From Lonicera japonica (taxonomy: Eukaryota > Streptophyta > Magnoliopsida > Dipsacales > Caprifoliaceae): a stretch of DNA of 64,000 nt. Both the position numbers and the translations under genes were made by a program. Positions 24,046 to 36,099 of this stretch are shown here, piece after piece; position 1 is the first letter of the stretch; every line of letters starts with the position of its first letter. The notes below the pieces were generated by a model. It was given only the letters and a program-made list of their open reading frames with translations. It ran no database searches and was not told the DNA's origin. The stretch is from contig CM038467.1 of assembly GCA_021464415.1 (NCBI GenBank), forward strand, positions 49,643,309-49,707,308. The letters run 5' to 3'.

Positions 24046-25760
24046 CAGTAAATGGATATCGACATTCCATTGCCTCGTCGTAGTGGGAGGATTGCCGATA
24101 CTTGTGCACATCTTGAACAAATCACTGATATGTAGGTTCTTGAACCAGCGCAACGTGTGGATAGTGAGTTAGTATGTTCAATATTTTCACAATGTACACA
24201 AACACAAGTAGTGCCTCGTCGTAGTGGGTGGGTTGTTTATCAACCTGATCGTTTTATGTTCTTGGGAGAGTCTTATGATAAGGTCTTTGATGAATAAGAA
24301 ACGAACCATTTTTAACTACAATGAAATTCTTCAAGATAAAGATACATAAAATTGCAAAGGGTTATGAAATCTGAAATAGTGTCCATGTATTCTAACAAAG
24401 TCTGGGATCTTGTAAAACCACACGAAGAGATAAAACCTATCGGATGCAAGTGGGTATATAAGAGATAGAGATGATTAGACGGGCTTAAATCAAGGCTTGT
24501 TGCTAAAAGGGATCACTCAGAAAGAATGGGATCGATTATGATGAAACCTTTTTGCTAGTAGCCATGCCAAAGTCTATTCGGATTCTCTTATCCATTGCAG
24601 CTCATCTTGATTACGAGATTTGGAAAGTGGATGTCAAGATAGGTTTCCTTAATAGAAGTCTTGATAAAAGCATCTATATGATGCAACCAGAAGGATTCAG
24701 AGCAAAGGGCCAAGAACACGTGCTGTGCAAGCTTAAGAAGCCCATTTATGGGATTAAGCAAGTGTCTAGATCTTGAAACATCTGTTTTGACCATGCAATC
24801 AAATCTTTTGATTTTGATTAATGTTCGGATGAGTCTTGTGTGTACAAAAGGCGCAACGAAAGCGCGGTGGTATTCTAGGTATTGTATGTGGATAATATCT
24901 TACTTATTGGAATCAATATGTGAATATTATCTTCAGTGAGGGTATGGTTAACAAGTCAGTTCGATATGAAGGGCTTAGGAGAAGCCAGTCATATCCTTGG
25001 TATTAAGCTTATGCGAGATTGGAAAAATAGGATGTTGGGCTTATCCAAAGTACTTACGTCGATACAATTCTTGCCAGAGTTAGTATACAAGATTTCAAGA
25101 AAAGGTTTCTCCCTTTTTAGGTATGGAATCACTCTATCCAAGATCAATGTCATAAGACACACGATGAGATAGAGAGGATGAGGGGAGTTCCTTATGCTTT
25201 GGCAGTGGGAAGCCTCATGTATGCTATATTGTGTACTAGACCAGACATTTGTTTTATCGTTGGTATGGTTAACAGATATCAGTCTAATCCAGTGAAAGAA
25301 CACTGGACTGTGATAAAACATATACTTAAGTACCTTAAAAGAACTTAAGATTTTATGTTGGTTTACCAGGCAAACACTCTAGTACCTATTGGATACACAG
25401 ACAAGGATTTTTAGTCAGAAATTAGGATTCCAGAAAGTTAACTTCAGGTTATGTGTTTACTCTAAGAGGTGGAGTCATTGGTTGGAGGAGTATCAAGCAG
25501 TCAGGCATTGCTGACTCCACCATGAAAGCTGAATATGTGGCTGTTTTAAGAGCAGCTAAGGAGGCAGTTTGGCTCAAGAACTTCCATATGAATCTAGATG
25601 TGGCACCTTCAGTGTTATAAGCTATTTCACTTTATTTTGGTAATAGTGAAACGGATGCGAACTCGAAAGAACCGAGGATTCATAAGAAGGGAAAACACAT
25701 GTTCACGTTGAGGGAATGGGAGTGAGATGCATAGCTGCATGGCTTTGAGGCTAAGTGGGA
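24046..25760 (+). pseudogene. Ty1/copia pol relic (RT-RNase H)
   Basis: This is the 3' half of a copia polyprotein broken by many stops and frameshifts. Recognisable pieces in order are RRSGRI and the GWVVYQPDRFMFLGES linker, IGCKWVYK (about 24440), the RT segment KVDVKIGFLNRSLD (24620-24670), the RT active-site region (about 24880) where YVDD has become YVDN, and the RNase H segment SGYVFTLRGG...ADSTMKAEYVA (25440-25540). The final catalytic Asp of the RT motif is therefore lost. The relic leads directly into a polypurine tract and 3' LTR. Gag, protease and integrase are absent; the 5' side was removed at the junction at 24045. Confidence 0.8.
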
Positions 25761-25763
25761 GAT
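25751..25763 (+). other. Copia polypurine tract
   Basis: TAAGTGGGAGAT immediately precedes the LTR start TGTTAGAGTG. It primes plus-strand DNA synthesis in LTR retrotransposons. Confidence 0.7.
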
Positions 25764-27189
25764 TGTTAGAGTGATATACTAAAAGCCATAATTTTCTTGT
25801 GTTATAAACTTAGTTTTGCTATTTTAATGCGAATCTTTATGGGCAATGGTTGCATTATATTATTTATTTAAATATTGTGCATGTGTATCTTTTATTCCAT
25901 ATAGTAGATGATTTGGTATGTAGAGTATAGCTTACACACAGAAGATCATATCATCGGTTATTGTTGAATATAAGTTTAATGGTTCACAGTCTTAGATGGA
26001 ATTGGACACCCATTGGTAGGATTGTAGCACAAGTTTTAGTAGTTTATCTTAACTACAGGAAACGGTATAGTTTTAACTCATTGTGCTAGTACACTTTGTG
26101 TGTATTGAATAGGACCAGTTTGGGTTAATTGTTTTTATACTGACTATATAAAACAATTTAAAATTCCATGGTTATTATGATTACTTATGCTCTTAATCTT
26201 GAAATAATTAATAAACATATATATGTAGTGTTTGTTGTTTTGACTCATTAAGAGTGAGATTCATTTATGGATCAATAATCTTTGTGAATTGGATGATGAT
26301 ACTATTTGTATGATGAATATTAATTATTGACGGAATCCACGTCCCGGTATAGGGATTGTTGATAGCCCTTTGAGAATCTTATAAGTTTTGATCATGTCAA
26401 ACCCTGCAGGTGGATTATGTTAATCCGACATGTCAAATAAGTTAAGTGGTAGGCTCAAGGATTAAGAAGTCCTTTAAATATAATTGTCAGTAATTTAATT
26501 TAAATGACGGTTATCTGTAATCTTAACGTGGGGAGAATAGTAAGTATTTAATAATAAGGAGCTCAAAATATAATTTTGAGATAAGGATGGGAGTGCAATT
26601 ATAATTCTTTAGTGGTGCGAATTATAATTTATGGAAGGAACTAATTCATAGTGGAATTAGGATTCTAACTTTCCATAGGAAGCCCAAACATTTATCTTTA
26701 AGGTCCCTATCGTAGCCTTATATATACGCCGGCCGTGTCTCTTCTCTTTATAAAAATAATTCTCATGAGTTAGGGTTTGTTCTATTGAGAGAGGAGAAAA
26801 TCTTGGTGATACCGTAGCCCATACTCGGTGCAAGATTTGATGGCGAAAGGAATACGATAGAAGATCTTTAGGTTTTCAGCACAGCAGTCGTAAATCAATC
26901 GTAACTTTTGATCGCACCATTGGATCGGGCTGATTTTTGGATATGTTGTTTGAAACGCAAAGTTACTATTATTGTGGAAAGAATCAGGACGATCAGAAGT
27001 CGTTTCAGTAGAGAAAACAATCGATTTTTGCAGCCCAGCGAGAATTAAAAAATCTGACCAAATCATAATCTGATGCTTTCAAACCCTAGTCTCCACATAT
27101 GGATCCTTTACATGATCCACAAAGGTGAAATCCCTTTATTCTTATAGGGTTTTAGCAAAAGTATTTTGTTCAATCTATATGCAATATCA
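25764..27189 (+). repeat. Ty1/copia 3' LTR
   Basis: It starts TGTTAGAGTG directly after the polypurine tract and ends in a ...TATCA terminus at 27189, where gypsy gag sequence begins. It aligns with 12977-14245 but carries an extra segment around 26870-27110. A plus-strand TATATATACGCC lies near 26720. Confidence 0.75.
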
Positions 27190-28345
27190 AACGATCCTGT
27201 ATTAATGTCTCCATCACTGAGAACCTGGCCGATTGGCTATGGCCCCGGTTGCCATTCTGACCACGGCTCGGACCTCGACTAGAGCTCTTACCCTCGCCTC
27301 TACTACGACCTCCCCGGTACACCTGTGAATTGTTTAGACAAGCCTTTGCTCGATGTCCCTGCTTCCCACACACATAGCAAGACCCAAAGAAATTACCGGT
27401 ACTACTACCCCCATCACTAGTGTAGAGACCTTCCGAAGATTCCGACCTCGACTTGGCCTTCTTATTCCTTCCCCAATTACCAAAACTACTCATTTTCTTC
27501 CCTTTATCTGACGAATAAGAGATCCTGTCTGAACAACTATCATAAGTTCCCCTACTAGGCTCCATCAGAACTGAGTCTCTTCGGTATGCGGCGTCTACCA
27601 CTTCTTTATAAGTCTGGTAATTGTATGCACTCAAGACATCTGGAAAATCTGCTCGAAGACCAAAGAAAAATGACTCCATCTTTTCCTTATCTGATGGTCG
27701 ATCCATGTGTAAACATAAGTTTTCAAATTTTTGGTGGTATTCTGCCACCGTCATCCCTTCTTGCCTTAACATCCGAAGCTCTTCCCTCTTCCTCCTTCGA
27801 TAGGCGTCGGATATAAATTGGTTCTCAAATTCCTTACTAAACATTCCCCAGGAGTTCATGTTAACTGTCCCACTATGCTTTCTCCACCAACCCTGTACAA
27901 ACCCGGTTAGTTTGGAAGCTACTAGCCTAGGGCGAAGTGCATCAGGAGCCTCGACCAGATCAAGCTTTTCCATTACATCGAACAACCAAGATTCTGTGTC
28001 CTCAGGTCCTTTAGTCCTATCAAACTTGGTTGGGCCTAATCGGTTGAACGACCTTAACAACTTAGCTGGATTCCCTCCTTGATTCTGGATGGCTACTGCC
28101 TCCTCATTCCTATCCTGTCCCCCACTATCAGGATTTCCAGTGGACTGAGAACGATTCACACGAGCGTTTGCAGTAAAGTTAGAAGAAGCTTTCATAACAT
28201 CTTTTAATTCCCCCATGAATTCTTTCATCATTCTCCTCATAGAGGACATAAGACCACGTCCACTATCACGACCCCTAGAACCTTCTCCCTCATCGACAGG
28301 AGGATCAGAGACTGGCCTATTACAAGTGGAACGTCTAGGCGGCAT
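27190..28345 (-). CDS. gag: Ty3/gypsy Gag, C-terminally truncated
   Basis: This is a Gag protein of a chromovirus-like (Del/Tekay) gypsy element, which packages the element's RNA in the cytoplasm. I chose the Met at 28345 (MPPRRS) over the longer frame from 28390, because MPPRR starts are usual in this group. Residues about 100-290 form the capsid-like domain (FNRLGPTKFDRTKGPEDTES; AEYHQKFENL). A CCHC zinc knuckle, CYVCGKQGHRAKAC, lies at about residue 335. A basic, Gly/Arg/Ser-rich tail follows. The frame is open but is cut at 27190 by the end of the copia 3' LTR, so protease and the rest of pol are missing. PBS and LTR sit immediately upstream on the same strand. Confidence 0.8.
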
Positions 28346-28662
28346 ACTATAGGAAAACAAGAGAAGAGTTGAGTACACAATAATGATCATGATGAAAGAG
28401 AATAGAAGTCATGGAATATGCCAAAACAAATTTCGATTAATCATATAGTGGGTTATTAAGTTCAACTCTAATAAGCTACAGTAGACAGATGCTTTATAGA
28501 ATAATCCACTGTTGCGCATACAGTTAATTATAGTTTAATTCACCCGTCATATATGCCTATTAGCAGTGTTACTTTAATTCTCCCGGTTCGATACGGTCAT
28601 GCGCTGAAGGGAGGGAATGATCCTATTTACCCATACCCCGTCGAAAAGGAAATTGAACCTAT
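28346..28662 (-). other. Gypsy 5' leader
   Basis: Short untranslated leader between the primer-binding site and gag on the minus strand. No other feature was seen. Confidence 0.5.
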
Positions 28663-28674
28663 CCTCTGATACCA
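28663..28674 (-). other. Gypsy primer-binding site (initiator tRNA-Met)
   Basis: The minus strand reads TGGTATCAGAGG two bases after the LTR end. This is the standard site for initiator tRNA-Met priming. Confidence 0.8.
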
Positions 28675-28676
28675 AC

Positions 28677-30651
28677 TGTAACAGCCCGCCTGATTAAGCA
28701 GGTATTAACGGATGCTGTATATAATTAACAGCAGAATTACAAGAATAAAACTCATATGAAAAGAAATTTCTAGCGAAAATTCGGCATGAAGGAATGAGCC
28801 AAAACTGACCCAGTAGGAACTATAGGTAAAAGGGAAATATGCAATGCATGGGTGTGTAACATTATGAAGATTTACAATAAAAATCCATTTATTATATTAC
28901 CAAGTGCATCAATTGTTATCCACGTGAGACTCTCATGGTGACTGCACACATGTCCATCCTCTTCCTCTTCCTCCTTGACCTAATACCGGTACTAGACGGA
29001 TTATGACACTCACATACGCACCCCACCTTCACCGTGGGTCTGTGCCCTGGTAACCAGGTTTCTAGCACCCCATCTTACCATGGGTCTGTGCAATAATCTT
29101 AACTTAAGCATTTCTATACTGGTGCTTATCCGGTTCCAACAACCTCGTCATCTTACCGCGATTTGTTTAATTTGCCAAAAACATTTTCAAGAGGTTGTTT
29201 TGTGCATTAACAATGTTAATCAATTGATATAACTTAATTCTATATCTAGATAACCCAATGATAAATCATTACATCAGTTTAAAAGGGATATCTCATAAAT
29301 TATGCATCACATGATGATAATATCATGATTTTCCAAGGATTCGTAAACTAATAAATGAGTAGAAATCACTAGAAGATTTAGAATCATGATCAAGCCATGA
29401 GTACATGTCTAAAAGCAAGTTAAAAGTGAATTAAAAAGGGTTTATTTTTTGGAAATTCATCAATTTAAGTGGAAATATCAAGTACAGGACATGTTTTTAA
29501 AAATTTTAACTACTTCAGTACCAAATTCTCAATAAGCATAAAATTACTGACATGCAGGGAGATCAACCTCTAATTCCATCACATCAAGTTCATAATCTAT
29601 CACTAACAAGGTTCAGAAGATACAATATATCATTAAATGATCTGCATGCAAGAGAAATCATCAATTTGGTACCGAAATCTAGTGTTTTCAAGTTAATCAA
29701 TTCAAAACTTACGAAAATGAAAGGAAAGAGGGGAGTTCCCACCTGAATAGTTAGAAGAACAGAGGATTATAGCCTGGGTTGAGCTCCAGAAATCTCCCAA
29801 ATCACACACGCAATCTCGAAATCAAGACTAGAATGCGAAGAGGAAGAAAAATTGCAATATCGGTATGAAATCCTTGATTTAGAGCTATGATACCTTCAAA
29901 ATCCACCAAGAACCACCCTCTCTCTCTCTAGAAATGTTCTAACCTTACTCTCCCACGAAAATGGCTGAAAATGGTGGAGAAATAACTTAAAAACGGGTCA
30001 AAATGCAGTCAACTCTTTAAAAATGAGGTTATGGGGTTACCCGCTGTAATTTGGCCGTAACTTTTTGCTCGGAACTCTGATCGGGATGATCTTTATATCA
30101 ACGGAAAGGTAATGAAAAGATCTACCACTTTGTTGAAGGATGTTTCCACGCAATTCTGGAGAGATTAATACCAGAATTGTGTCGAAGTTAGCGCTGCGCC
30201 GAAATGTTGCAAAATTTTGATAGAAGTATATTTTTGTCAATCGGCTGACTTCGAGCTCAGTTTTGACCAATGAGGAGCGTGAATTAGATTTTAGTCAAAA
30301 CACGAAAGTTGTAGGGGGAATATGATGAAACTACAAGAGTTTACAGAGTAGGATCTGGATAAAAATTGAAGAAGTTATGAGTGACTAAAGTTGACTGAAA
30401 ATCAACCGAAAATCAAAAGTTTTGGGTTCGAAAAAAATGCCACTTTAATACTCGTTCCAGTTCCGATAGTGACGAAACTTTCCAGAAAAATCCTAAATAT
30501 ATAATACGACACTATAGGAGTGACGAAGTAAATTTTTGAATCTCTGAAAAAAATATTTAAGAAAGTGTTCGAGTTTAAAATAATAAGGATTTGAGTGTTT
30601 AACTAAAAAAAATGAACTAAATTAAATGTAATTAAAACATGGGATGTTACA
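28677..30651 (-). repeat. Ty3/gypsy 5' LTR, paralogue of the solo LTR
   Basis: It runs TGTAAC to GTTACA and is close in sequence to 19648-21925, apart from a deletion of about 280 bases near its lower end (junction near 28790). Its upper flank is TAGAC (30652-30656), the same five bases that flank the solo LTR copy. The same insertion event was therefore duplicated together with its flank. A PBS and gag follow on the lower side. Confidence 0.8.
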
Positions 30652-30656
30652 TAGAC

Positions 30657-32753
30657 TTTGACAGAACTTAAAACATCGAGTCCAAGAATATAAAATTTTC
30701 ATCCATTCCCCTGACTTCTCAAATTAGATTGTCAATAAGACATTTCAAAAAAGCAATAAAAAATCAATAAAGGCATACAAGTTTTCCAACACAAAATAAA
30801 TATATATATAAGACCACTAGAGACCGAAAGGTCATAGTGGGTAATTAACACCTTCTCAATTGGTAATATAGTTCCTGAACCCTATGGGTACCTAGTTTCA
30901 TAGACAGATGTGTAAGGAAAATGCTTATTTGTAACATTTCATTTTACACAACTCTTTTGTTCATTTTCTCATAAAATGTACTAGCGACTTTGAATGAATC
31001 TTATCGCATCTAGAATATAATGTATGAACACACGATATAAATTATCACCATATAGAAGCAAGTGGACCATAGGAAGATTCTTCGGCGTTTTAAGCCACAA
31101 TTAAAGGTTGGGATCGGGGGCTGGTGTGAACACCCCAATCCACTACTCTCGTGTGAACACTGGTTTTTTATAAAATAAGCATTTCACATTAGGTCTTGAG
31201 TCATCATGCATATAGAAGACTATTAGGAAAAACTCTGACTTTGAATTCGTCGGGAGTCTGATACGACCAATGCTGCCGCTTCGCTTAAGAGGACGGGGAT
31301 TGACCGATTTTTTAGGTGTTTCAGGGCATTTCTGAAGTGCCAGCCGCAGCCCCCCAACCACACGGCTACCTGCTAGCTGTACGGCTGGGCCCCAACCGTA
31401 GGTCCTAGCCGCAGCCCCCAGCGGCACGTCCTAACCATAGGTACCAACCATATGTACCAACCGTAGGTCCCAGCCACACCCCCTAAGGCTACCCCATGCG
31501 ATTGGCCTCTTTTGAAGCATTTTTGTCGAAAATTTCTCTATAAATAAGACCATTGGGGTCTCATTTGGGATCATCAACACTCAATAGAGTTTTTAGAAAG
31601 GAGAAACTCTGTCAAGCTTATTAGAGAGAAAGTTGTAGAGAGAAGTAGAGAGAGAAACTTGTAGAGAGAGAAAGTTGTAGAGGGAGAATTAGAGATAGAG
31701 TTTTAGAGAGAAAAGAGCAAGAAAGTGTTCCTTGTTCTTCTTCAAGCGCGTCAGGTACATCTTTCTACAACTCTCTTGAATTTCAATATTACATTTAAAT
31801 ACGAGTTGTTATGCAGAAAATTTGATAACTTGCAAAGAAGTTCAATGTTTTCAAAAGTAGTGTTTTCTAAGTTTTATAAGAAAATTAAAAACATGTTTTG
31901 ACACATTTTCAAAACAAAATACAAAAACAGTTTTTAAACAAATGGAACTACGAGACTCTGATTTCATTATACGAATGAATACATAGGTGCTCTCAAAGCT
32001 CGAGTCTGATTTCAAAATACTGTGTTTAGAACTGAATTTATCAGGAAAGGACTGTTTTGAAAATTATTCAAATTACTTGTAAGATATCTAAAATAAGAAT
32101 TGAATACATGATCCATTAAGAAACCGAAAGGGCGAATTGGGTGCCTAACACCTTCCCAATTCGTAACGTAGTTTCCGAACCCTAGCAAAACAAGTTATCA
32201 AAATAAATCTCTGGTTTTAAATGTACGAAAAAATTGTTTATTTTTGAATTGTCCTTCGTACGATCTTTTGTTTGTTTTCTTGTAAAACAAACTGGCTACT
32301 CTATAAAATACGTTTTCCTTCAAAACAAGAAAAACAAAGAAACCGAGAAGGACGGGGTCGGAGATCCAGTTTCCCACAGCTGCATTTGTGAATTCTCACG
32401 CTAACACCTTCCTAATTCGTAACTTAGTTTTGAAACCCTAGAAAAGTCTTTTTAACTACGGTTTCAATGTGTAAAAGAACGTATGTTCATAGGCTATCTC
32501 TTACACGTTCTTTGGTTTATTTCTCATAACAAACTTGCGACTTTAAAACCCTTTTTTCAAGAAAACACTTTCACAACTAATTCTTTTTAAGTGGTAAAAC
32601 CCTAGATTCTCACACAACATCACTTGAAATAGTTCCATATTGTCCAATTATTAGATTGAAGAGTGAAATAGTGGCCCTAGTTAACGAGGTAAATTCGTTG
32701 TCCTTGAAATGATTGAATATGATAGTAATGTAAGTTGACTTCGAGTGAAATTC
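30657..32753. repeat. Duplicated flank, copy 2
   Basis: Near-identical to 21931-24045 with small indels; the purine-rich tract around 31620-31710 is shorter here. No gene. Similarity ends at GTGAAATTCC (32753), after which the sequence is unrelated to copy 1. Confidence 0.75.
31125..32614 (+). repeat. Tat-like gypsy LTR inside duplicated block, copy 2
   Basis: Counterpart of 22395-23904: TGTGAACACCCC start, GATTCTCACA end, plus-strand CTATAAATAAG box near 31538. Confidence 0.55.
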
Positions 32754-33555
32754 CTATGCATTTACATGTTTTAGTTAGAAAGAGGAAGTTTTATTGACCG
32801 ATAATGAAGGAAAGATTATATTAAAAGAGATGGATCAACTTCAAACTCTATAATTTAACACAGGATTTCCAGAATCCCAACCTTTTGAGCAAAATTTGAT
32901 GAAATTTTGAAATATCGAGATTTTTGCCAAAAGAACTCCTAAATTACATAAATCATGTGGTTTATCACATTTTGTCTCAAAATCACGCGAAAAGAATATA
33001 GCCTTATGGCTAAAAATTTATTTGTTGATTTTTCGGTTGTTTCGGTGGTAATCCAATACATCTAGTATTTCATTTATTTGTTGGTGCCCCAATTATAATT
33101 TGGATGCAATTATGGATTGGAATGCAGAATTTATGGAGAACTTGGGTAAATTCCTTGATTAGTTATAAAACAATTTCCATTTGATAACTCAAGTGACATG
33201 CATCCTAATATCTAATTATTATTTTCTATGATAATGATATGCATCCTAATATTTAATTATTCTTTTCTATGATAATTATATCAAATCCAAAGCAACAAAA
33301 GAACAATCATACACCACCGAATATAAAGAGGTCTTAAATTTTGTCACCTACTACTCCCCAGGACAAGTTGACATATAATCCACTATTGAAAATAGCATTT
33401 ACAATATACAAATGGCTTATAATACACTAAATCATATCACTTGATATCATAATTTATCTTCAAATTTGCTTCAACGTCGTGCTTATAATCTTTGCAACTC
33501 AAATGCACCGCTGCTCACGCGCTCTATATACCTTTGAATTGTAGCCAAGTGATTG
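32754..33555. other. Intergenic stretch with a small direct repeat
   Basis: No gene. At about 33198-33285 a 46-base unit beginning ATGCATCCTAATAT occurs twice in tandem with few differences. Confidence 0.5.
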
Positions 33556-33725
33556 GCACTTACTTCAATTCAATGATCGAGACTAAAATTCATGTTCAAT
33601 GTAGCGATTTAAATATCCCACATCAATAATGTATTTGAAGATTCTTGGTATATATGTAGGTGCAAGAAACCTAGATTTCAACATATGCTATCGAGAACCC
33701 AAATGGTTACATATGGTATCAGAGT
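33556..33725 (+). repeat. TRIM/copia-like LTR end with primer-binding site
   Basis: TGGTATCAGAGT at 33714-33725 is a good initiator-tRNA-Met primer-binding site. Upstream lies 'ATCCCACATCAATAATG...TCTTGGTATATATG', which resembles the 'tcccacat' LTRs of short terminal-repeat retrotransposons in miniature. No open polyprotein follows; the 89-codon frame at 33685-33954 is not recognised. Confidence 0.45.
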
Positions 33726-34094
33726 AGACCCAAGACCATTACCATGTTATTGTGCAGATATTGTTGGCCATTGTGTGTTTACCCTAAGGAGGACATTAGG
33801 GCTTCAATGGGCTATGCGAATTGACAAAATTCAGTTGATGGAAACCCTAGGTGGTGAATTAGGGATTTTTTGTATCTTAAAATTTTTTGATGTCTCTTTA
33901 ACTTGGTGTGATTTGTTGTATGGCACTAATTTAAAGAGATTTTTGTTGAGATAACTCTACTAGCCTTCTTCTCATCCTCTTTGGTCTTACTCTTATTCAC
34001 CTTTTCTAAATTTTGGTGATTGTGTCTAGTATTTTTGGTGACTAAGTTACTAGATTTAGTATTTAGGCTAACTAATCAAAAAGTACAACAAATT

Positions 34095-34299
34095 TTACAC
34101 TTTTTTACAATTTGGGTAACATACTTTTTTCGACATTTTTGAAAATGAACTTTTGTTTTGTTTTCATTTTGGTCACAAATTTTCATTTTTAACAGTGAAC
34201 TATCAGTGATTTTGTGACTAAAGTGAAAACAAAACAAAAGTTCATTGTAAAAAATGTCGAAAAAAAATTATGCTACCCAAATTGTAAAAAAGTGTAAAG
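34095..34299. mobile_element. Foldback (hairpin) MITE
   Basis: The two arms, about 34095-34184 and 34213-34299, are nearly perfect reverse complements over about 85 bases (TTTTACAATTTGGGTA on the left, TACCCAAATTGTAAAA on the right, and AATGAACTTTTGTTTTG with its complement). The loop is about 28 bases. No target duplication was resolved. Confidence 0.7.
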
Positions 34300-34487
34300 T
34301 GTGCACACCGATCGCGATTTAAAGCCCCTAAGGCTGGGTCCCCCAGTGGACCACCTAGATGTGCAGGGTATGCCGCTTTAGCGGGGTCCCCCTAGCTGGA
34401 CCATATCCGAATGTATACCATCTATCCAGTATCAAGTGGTGCTAGCTATCAGTACCATAAATCCAAAATCAATTTAAAACATATATC
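34300..34487. other. GC-richer unassigned segment
   Basis: This short patch is more GC-rich than its surroundings and holds two similar phrases, GGGTCCCCCAGTGGACCA and GGGTCCCCCTAGCTGGACCA, 50 bases apart. Origin unknown. Confidence 0.35.
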
Positions 34488-36078
34488 TGTGAGAACTCAC
34501 GCTCTCAGAGCCCGGCCCCCGCGGTGGCGATTCCTCTAATTTTTTCGATTTTAATTTTGGAAAACGGTTCGTTTTATTATAAGGAAAAAGGTGACGATTT
34601 GCAAAGGAATCAGAGTCGCCAGTTTGTTTTACTAAACAAACAAAAGTTTGTGTAAAAGAGGAACATTTATGAATTAAACGACATCTTAAACACAATTAAT
34701 GCGAAACTAGTTGATTTAAAGGGTTCGGGGATTAAGTTACGAATTAGGAAGGTGTTAGGCACCCACCCTAATTCTCCCTTTCGGTCTCTAAGTAGGATAT
34801 GCGTGGAATTATAATCGAACATTTGCATGTTAATTGATGTTATTGCGTATCGGTCCACAGTTTTAGGAAAAAAAGGGATTTTGGAGTGGGGGTGAAAACC
34901 ATGTGCTTCTTATTTCGCCATACGATTTTAGAAATCAGTGTGTGTATGTGATTTGAAAGATGATTTTGATAATGATAGGTAGCAAAACAAGTGTTTTTAA
35001 AAAGATTTAGGGATTTTTGGAAGCTAATTCGATTTGGAATTGGATATCCGGCAATCCTCAAGATTTGTTCGTCAATAGTGTACCACAGTTTAATAATTTA
35101 AACCGTTATTGACGAATCCAGTACTCTCATATTGGATATTTAAGTAAGTACCGCGATTTATAGATTAAATCAGATACAAACGTGTATTGATTCATTAGTA
35201 AACCAAGACTGACAAAATCAGAATTTTGTGAAATTAACTGATAAAAATATATTTAAAAATGGTTTACAGCTCGGTCTACACCTTCGGTTTTGAAAATGGG
35301 GTTTAAATGTGAAATCCGGACTGATTTTGAAATAAACAGCAATTTTTACATGCAATTGATCAATTATAATTGATAAAATAAGGACAGATAAATAATTAAA
35401 GCTGAATTAATATAAAAAAAAGTACCTCAGAGCCTCGAAAATAGTAGAATACTATTTTAGAGCAATGTTCCCGAAGTCTCAGAGCTGATTGATGCCTTAA
35501 ATGGGGTCAGTGCAGGTGTATTTATAGCTGTAGAATGATTAATGGGTCGAGCGGGAAGTGTGTGTCGGCGGACAAGGGGTGTCCGTGTCCCTGATTTTCA
35601 CGTACAATGTTCTTTTTGAAATTTCGGCCAAAATAATCATAAGATTAATCTGATTTTTTAACATGTTTCTCCCCATGATGTATCCTATCTACTGACCAAA
35701 TTTGAGCTCATTTGAACTTTCGGAAGGTCATCTTTTGGTTACCCGAAGTAGACTCTCGATTTTTCGAATTCCAGGAGATTCAACCGTCGGATTGAACTAA
35801 TTTTTGAGTATGTTTCTCCTTCTAGCAATGTATAATAACCCTAAAAGTCTGAGGATGATCAGAAATGAGGAACTCTTCTTTCACAAGTTTCCAGGAGTTT
35901 TGACGATTTTCGGCTCCGGCGACTTCTAGTAATTCTCGTAACTTCTTATCCGGGTGTCCTTTTGGCTTCCTTCTTTGATATGTATCACATGTATATGGTA
36001 TGTATGCATCTAGAAATACTTGTGCATGCATGTGTGCTCATTTTTTTAGAGTTCGGGATTCTTGTAGGGGTGTCAAAA
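34488..36078 (-). repeat. Tat-like gypsy LTR, minus strand, probably solo
   Basis: The lower end reads TGTGAGAACTCACGC and the upper end GATTCTTGTAGGGGTGTCA, comparable to the ends of the intact Tat LTR (TGTGAGAATCCGC and GGTTCTTGCGGGGG...GGTGTCTACA). The internal landmarks match in order: GAGTCGCCAGTTTGTTTTAC (34612), AAGGTGTTAGGCACCC (34751) and CCTTTCGGTCTCTAAG (34777). A minus-strand TATAAATA box lies near 35523. No PBS lies at the lower end and no clear target duplication was found. Confidence 0.6.
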
Positions 36079-36099
36079 TAAGCTGTTCACGATATCCAA

